Shown here one piece after another: positions 31,414 to 35,417 of a stretch of DNA of 35,417 nucleotides. The notes beneath the pieces were generated by a model. The model was not told the origin of the DNA, did no database searches, and saw nothing but the letters and a program-made list of their open reading frames with translations. Origin of the DNA: a virus; IMG/VR virus record IMGVR_UViG_3300028883_000537, positions 1-35,417 of that record. One strand, written 5' to 3'. Numbering within the stretch: position 1 is the first letter of the stretch; each line of letters begins with the position of its first letter. The position numbers and the translations under genes are program-made.

Positions 31414-33006
31414 ATGGATATTGATGCAATTAAAAAAGAAATAGAATTAAAAAATAATAAATCTACAACAAAATTTAATTTAGACATATCAAATTTAAAT
31501 AATTTTGATTTAATAAATAAAGAACTATTTTTGAAAGCACCACTATTTTATGATGAATATAAAATATGGTGGGCATGGGATGAGAAAAAAGGATTGTGGA
31601 ATCAAATTGATGAAACAAGTATTTATATTAAATTTAATAATGTTTTTAATTTGGTAGCTGAAAAATCACCTTTCATATCAAGTGTGAAAGCAACTGTTTT
31701 TAATGCCTTAAAAGAGGCAGGAAGAAGATACAAAGAAAATTATCTTAAAGATATTAAAAAAACATGGGTTGCATTTAAAGATTGTTTTTATGATATTGAA
31801 GATCAAAAGGTTATTGATAAAGATAAAACTTATTTTTGTAATAATGTTATACCTTATAATTATAAAAATATAACTTGTACAGATACACCTACAATTGATA
31901 AATATTTTAAAGATTGGGTTGGGAATACTAAAGATGGTAAAGATTGGAGTCAAACCTTATGGGAGATTATGGCTTACTGTATATTACCAGATTATCCTTT
32001 GGATTTTTGTTTTGCGTTAGTTGGAACAGGTTCAAATGGTAAATCAACTTTTTTAAATTTTTTAATAAAATTTATTGATTTTGGAAACTGTACCACATCT
32101 GATTTTGATTTATTAACAACTAATAGATTTGAGTGTGGTAGATTATATAAAAAATTAGTTTGCCTTATGGGTGAAATTGATGACACAGTTTTTTCAAAAA
32201 CTGCTTTGTTTAAAAGATTATTAGGGAAAGATATGCTAAGAGGTGAATATAAAAATAAAACACCTTTTGACTTTTTTAATTACGCTAAATTAATAATTGC
32301 AACTAACACCTTACCTATGACCACTGATAAGACAAAAGGATTTTATAGAAGGTGGATTGTAATTGATTTTCCTTATGAATTTGATACTAGAAATGGAGAT
32401 GTTTTAAAACAAATCCCAGAAGAAGAATTTGAAAGATTACCACTTAAATTAATTAATATTTTAAAAGAAATATTTAAAAATAAAGCATTTACTAATCAAG
32501 GTACTGTTGAAGATAGAATGAACAGATATGAATCAAAAGCAAATCCAGTTAATTCATTTCTTAAAGAATATTGTGAAAAAGATATTAATGGATATATACC
32601 AGTCTTTGAATTTTATGATACAATATCACCTTATTTAGACAATAAAGGTTATAAACATTTAAGCAAATTACAAATTAGTAAAATTATGAAAGATATGGGA
32701 TTTGAATCAGAAGTTAAAAGATTAACAATTAAAAATGAAAATAAAAGTTGGAGATGTTATAGTGGTATTAAATGGATAGGTAAATTAGAATATAATTATA
32801 ATAATGAAGATAATATATTTGAATCAATTGAAATTAAAAATATAGATGAAAAAGAAAAAATCACATTTGATGAACTTATTAAAAAATTAAATATTGAATC
32901 TAAAAGTATTGAAGACCAAAAAGAATTTATTAAAAAATTAAAAAAACAAGGTGTTATTGCAGAAGTAAGATATGGTGAATATATTTTAATTGGTGGTATG
33001 GTATGA
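31414..33006 (+). CDS. D5-like SF3 helicase (phage/plasmid primase C-terminal family)
   Basis: 530 residues. Walker A GTGSNGKST lies at 204-212, Walker B LVCLMGEID at about 248-256, and the SF3 motif C/sensor as IIATNTLP at 294-301, followed by FYRRWIVIDFP. This is the P4/D5 family of viral replicative helicases. The N-terminal 190 residues resemble the D5_N linker and show no primase motif, so primase activity is not supported. The C-terminus (about 455-530) looks like a winged helix. It would unwind DNA at the nearby origin. The ribosome-binding site is weak (AGTGATATT). Codons are extremely rich in A and T. Confidence 0.92.
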   Translation: MDIDAIKKEIELKNNKSTTKFNLDISNLNNFDLINKELFLKAPLFYDEYKIWWAWDEKKGLWNQIDETSIYIKFNNVFNLVAEKSPFISSVKATVFNALKEAGRRYKENYLKDIKKTWVAFKDCFYDIEDQKVIDKDKTYFCNNVIPYNYKNITCTDTPTIDKYFKDWVGNTKDGKDWSQTLWEIMAYCILPDYPLDFCFALVGTGSNGKSTFLNFLIKFIDFGNCTTSDFDLLTTNRFECGRLYKKLVCLMGEIDDTVFSKTALFKRLLGKDMLRGEYKNKTPFDFFNYAKLIIATNTLPMTTDKTKGFYRRWIVIDFPYEFDTRNGDVLKQIPEEEFERLPLKLINILKEIFKNKAFTNQGTVEDRMNRYESKANPVNSFLKEYCEKDINGYIPVFEFYDTISPYLDNKGYKHLSKLQISKIMKDMGFESEVKRLTIKNENKSWRCYSGIKWIGKLEYNYNNEDNIFESIEIKNIDEKEKITFDELIKKLNIESKSIEDQKEFIKKLKKQGVIAEVRYGEYILIGGMV

Positions 33007-33515
33007 CTAGTTGTTTTATTTGTAATGAAGAAATTAACAAAAATAATTTATTTCATGTAATTATTAATGGAGAACCACAAACTATGTGTGTGAAATGTTA
33101 TGAAGGATGGGTTTTAAATAAATATTATGAAATTGGTATATATGTGAATATATATAACCATGATAATGATTTAGTTTATTTTGAAAAAATTGATAATAAA
33201 ACCATTACCGAAATACATAATTTAGGTTTGAGTCTAAGATTTTTAAGACAACAACATGAGTTTTTATTTAGCAAAGGTAGTGGTTCTAAATTAGAGTGTT
33301 TAATTAAAAATAAAAATTTAAATGATTTAATTAAAGATAATTGGATATGTGATTTTGAAATAAAGTGTTTTAGAAAAAATATTGTTTTTATATGTTCAGT
33401 ATGTGGTGATGAATATTATTATGAATCATACCGTTTTTTATATAAAAATGGAATATTAAATAATATTTGTAGAAAATGCCATGATGAACAATTTAGTAAA
33501 GGTGATGAAAAATGA
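33003..33515 (+). CDS. 170-residue two-zinc-finger protein
   Basis: It has two pairs of knuckles: CFIC with CVKC near the N-terminus (about 4-7 and 29-32), and CSVC with CRKC near the C-terminus. Between them is a mixed domain of about 100 residues. It overlaps the helicase stop as ATGA, suggesting coupled translation and a role in replication or transcription. No exact family recognised. Confidence 0.7.
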   Translation: MTSCFICNEEINKNNLFHVIINGEPQTMCVKCYEGWVLNKYYEIGIYVNIYNHDNDLVYFEKIDNKTITEIHNLGLSLRFLRQQHEFLFSKGSGSKLECLIKNKNLNDLIKDNWICDFEIKCFRKNIVFICSVCGDEYYYESYRFLYKNGILNNICRKCHDEQFSKGDEK

Positions 33516-33835
33516 AAAATAAAAAAGTTGAAAAAGTTAAAATAAATTGGATATTAATAGTTTGCTTTCTTATGGCCTTAGCTCTGGTTTTCACATTTCC
33601 ATTTGTAGGTAATGCCTTTAAAAACAATTTTGATGAAAATGTTAAAAAAGATTGCATTATATTTAGCAATTTAGGTTATGATACAAACTTATATTATGAT
33701 GATAAAATATATTATCCATTTAATACTGGTTATTTACATTGTAAAATCAAGTATAAAGAACACTGGTATGATTATTATGATATGGATGAGGTACTTTATT
33801 ATGATAAAAGAAATTTAAGGAGTGATAAGAAATGA
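33512..33835 (+). CDS. Single-span membrane protein, C-GYD-C family, copy C
   Basis: A basic N-terminus (KNKKVEKVKIN) and a helix at about 13-34 precede an exported Tyr-rich domain with C-x(5)-LGYDTNLYYD, YYP and YLHCKI. It matches the 4567 protein in motif order and spacing. It overlaps both neighbours by 4 bases, linking zinc-finger and epimerase genes. Function unknown. Confidence 0.68.
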   Translation: MKNKKVEKVKINWILIVCFLMALALVFTFPFVGNAFKNNFDENVKKDCIIFSNLGYDTNLYYDDKIYYPFNTGYLHCKIKYKEHWYDYYDMDEVLYYDKRNLRSDKK

Positions 33836-34797
33836 AATATGAAACAGTTTTAGTAACTGGTGCTGCTGGGTTTATCGGCAGCCACCTATGTGATAAACTT
33901 CTAGCCGAAGGCTTAGAGGTAATTGGTGTGGATAACTTCCTTTCCGGAAAAAAAGAAAATATAGCCCACCTGAAGAATAATAAGAAGTTCATCTTCTATA
34001 ATATAGATGTGTCTAAAAAAGAAAATCTATACCTACCATTCATAGAGAACAATATACAGTTAGTTTTTAACTTGATGGCATCAAAAAAGACTATTTGCTT
34101 AAAAGATCCACATAGGGATCTTGAGATTAATGCAGGGGGTACACTTAACCTATTGCAATTATCAAAGGAGTATGGTGTGAAAAAGTTTGTGCATATATCC
34201 ACAGGTAGTGTGTACGGTGACTTAGACCAGAGAGTAATGTATGAAACACATCCATTGCGACCAAGAAGTTATTATGGAATTAGTAAGTTAGCAGGTGAGA
34301 GATATGTGGATATGTTTTATACTGCTTATGACATGAACACATCTATATGTAGATTATTCCATGTGTATGGTGAGAGACAGGATGCTAGTGATGTCGGTGG
34401 GGTAGTAAGTATATTTACTGATAAAATTATGCATAAGAAACCTATCACAGTTTATGGAACAGGCAATCAAGAACGCGTGTTCACCTATGTCAAGGATGTG
34501 GTTAATGCACTATGGTTAGTAGCTAATGAGCCAATATCCAAGGGTCGTGTGTACAATGTTTGTGCCAAACAAGTCTATAAACTATCAGAAGTCCACAAGT
34601 TACTCCAGGATAAACTTAGTTATAGACCAATTGTGCGATACAAAGATTGGGTTGAAGGTGATGTCAAGAAGTTCAGAGTTGCTAATAATAAAATTATGAG
34701 TATTGGTGCTGAGTTCAGGACTTCATTGAGTATGGGTATTGACAACCTAATTGCCTGGTATCAAGATAAGAACAAAAAAGACTTAGAGGATGAATAA
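33832..34797 (+). CDS. NAD-dependent nucleotide-sugar epimerase (extended SDR, GalE-like)
   Basis: 321 residues. The NAD-binding TGAAGFIGSHL is at 9-19, the catalytic Ser/Thr region HISTGSVYGD at about 121-130, and YGISK (Tyr148, Lys152) completes the extended-SDR set. The substrate-side sequence RVFTYVKDVVNALW is typical of UDP-sugar 4-epimerases. Likely reaction: C4 epimerisation of a UDP-hexose or UDP-N-acetylhexosamine, supplying a donor for the glycosyltransferases of the same arm. A dehydratase is less likely. Exact sugar unknown. Base composition is more balanced than in the genes upstream, suggesting separate acquisition from a cell. Confidence 0.9.
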   Translation: MKYETVLVTGAAGFIGSHLCDKLLAEGLEVIGVDNFLSGKKENIAHLKNNKKFIFYNIDVSKKENLYLPFIENNIQLVFNLMASKKTICLKDPHRDLEINAGGTLNLLQLSKEYGVKKFVHISTGSVYGDLDQRVMYETHPLRPRSYYGISKLAGERYVDMFYTAYDMNTSICRLFHVYGERQDASDVGGVVSIFTDKIMHKKPITVYGTGNQERVFTYVKDVVNALWLVANEPISKGRVYNVCAKQVYKLSEVHKLLQDKLSYRPIVRYKDWVEGDVKKFRVANNKIMSIGAEFRTSLSMGIDNLIAWYQDKNKKDLEDE

Positions 34798-34798
34798 C

Positions 34799-34951
34799 AT
34801 GATTGACTTTGAGTTAATAGATAAAGTACAGGACATTATCACACTTGTGGCAATTCCGATTGCCACTATTATGTTAATCATTATCTATTTGAGGTGTAAC
34901 CAGATTTACAAATATATTAAGCAATTAAAAAATAAAAAGGTGGATAAGTGA
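34799..34951 (+). CDS. 50-residue single-span membrane protein
   Basis: A short acidic start (MIDFELIDKVQD) is followed by one helix (about 13-31) and a basic tail. It begins one base after the epimerase stop; the GAGGATGAA in front serves as a ribosome-binding site. Its stop overlaps the next GTG start. Function unknown. Confidence 0.6.
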   Translation: MIDFELIDKVQDIITLVAIPIATIMLIIIYLRCNQIYKYIKQLKNKKVDK

Positions 34952-35286
34952 AATCTTATAAAGAAATTTTTATTAAGCTTAAGTTATATTTTGAGCGGGG
35001 TAGGGGTTATCTTTCAATTTTATCTTTTTCAGGAACTGCATTCATTGTGGTATCTCAGTTGAAGATGATGGGGGTTGAGGTTGACCTGACTAACTACACT
35101 GCAATTGCAGTGATCTGTGTTGCAATGCTGACAATGTTAATGGGTTTCTTAGAAGTTAGAATGCGGTTCTTCAGCAAGGACTTAGAAGTAAGAGGTATGA
35201 AAAATCCTTTATGGCATAGGCTCTATGCTCAGTTAGATAGAATTGAAAATAGACTTGATAAATTAGAAGGAAGTGAGAAGAAATGA
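34948..35286 (+). CDS. 112-residue two-helix membrane protein
   Basis: It starts at GTG within a GTGA overlap, preceded by AAGGTGG. Two helices lie at about 21-40 and 49-67, followed by a charged coiled-coil end (LDRIENRLDKLEGSEKK). The shape recalls small membrane adaptors or holin-like proteins, but there is no real match. Its stop overlaps the ATG of the junction-spanning gene. Confidence 0.62.
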   Translation: MKSYKEIFIKLKLYFERGRGYLSILSFSGTAFIVVSQLKMMGVEVDLTNYTAIAVICVAMLTMLMGFLEVRMRFFSKDLEVRGMKNPLWHRLYAQLDRIENRLDKLEGSEKK

Positions 35287-35417
35287 AGTTCAAAAAAAAA
35301 GGAGTGTATGATAGGTTATACAGATTTTTCAAAAAAAGTTTTTTATCTCGCCTATTGACTTTTTATATAATATTGATTGCCCTAAGTTATATTAGCTTAA
35401 ATAATGGTGGAATCGTA
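35271..35417. repeat. Terminal overlap, right copy
   Basis: Copy of the window's first 148 bases with 9 instead of 10 A in the run. With 9 A the gene across the junction reads without interruption, so this copy is probably the correct one. Confidence 0.9.
35283..35417 (+). CDS. 5' part of the junction-spanning membrane protein gene (partial)
   Basis: The ATG overlaps the preceding stop as ATGA and follows GGAAGTGAGAAGA. The frame MKFKKKGVYDRLYRFF runs to the window end and continues at the left end to its stop. This is the start to use for that gene; the product is 71 residues. Confidence 0.75.
   Translation, partial: MKFKKKGVYDRLYRFFKKSFLSRLLTFYIILIALSYISLNNGGIV

Noticed and set aside
31414-33006. 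Bifunctional primase-helicase
   Set aside because: The N-terminal 190 residues show no primase catalytic motif or zinc site; only the SF3 helicase part is supported.

Overview
The window looks like one complete circular genome of about 35.27 kb from an archaeal virus or virus-like integrative element. The last 147 bases repeat the first 148, apart from one A in a homopolymer run, so the ends join. Archaeal signals are consistent: GGTG or GAGGTG ribosome-binding sites, TATA boxes of the TTTATAAA or TTAAATATAAATA type with purine-rich upstream bases, some apparently leaderless starts, and a dense AT-rich layout with many 4-base ATGA overlaps. I could not identify the host. There is no terminase, portal, HK97-type capsid protein, DNA polymerase, tRNA or rRNA.

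The layout is two divergent arms that leave a gene-free region at about 30.82-31.26 kb and meet tail to tail at about 7.97 kb. That region holds a long inverted repeat, GTAACA iterons, and a palindrome around a TATA box; it is the best candidate for the origin and regulatory switch. The plus arm (31263 to the end, through the junction, to 7980) encodes an AbrB-like regulator, an SF3/D5-like helicase, a zinc-finger protein, a sugar-nucleotide epimerase, two GT4 glycosyltransferases, a beta-class DNA methyltransferase, and many small membrane or unknown proteins.

The minus arm (30816 down to 7963) looks structural. In order it encodes an A24 prepilin peptidase, a 74-residue two-helix capsid- or pilin-like protein with a class III signal peptide, a 1504-residue LamG surface protein, several unknown structural candidates and a packaging-type ATPase. 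Then come a tyrosine recombinase, a membrane protein with a transglutaminase-like domain, a 1149-residue basic protein with KPY repeats and a nucleotidyltransferase-like domain, and a second giant surface protein of about 1582 residues. The arm ends with small membrane proteins, a cluster of very basic small proteins and a polytopic GT-C/STT3-like protein.

The best overall reading is a spindle-shaped-virus-like element. In known spindle-shaped archaeal viruses a small two-helix capsid protein, a large fibre protein (with LamG-type folds in the Pyrococcus/Thermococcus relatives), a P-loop ATPase and an integrase recur. Two things stand out. First, the element appears to carry its own peptidase-substrate pair for a pilin-like virion protein. 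Second, it carries a set of glycosylation genes alongside two giant secreted proteins rich in N-glycosylation sequons. Both are inferences from sequence.
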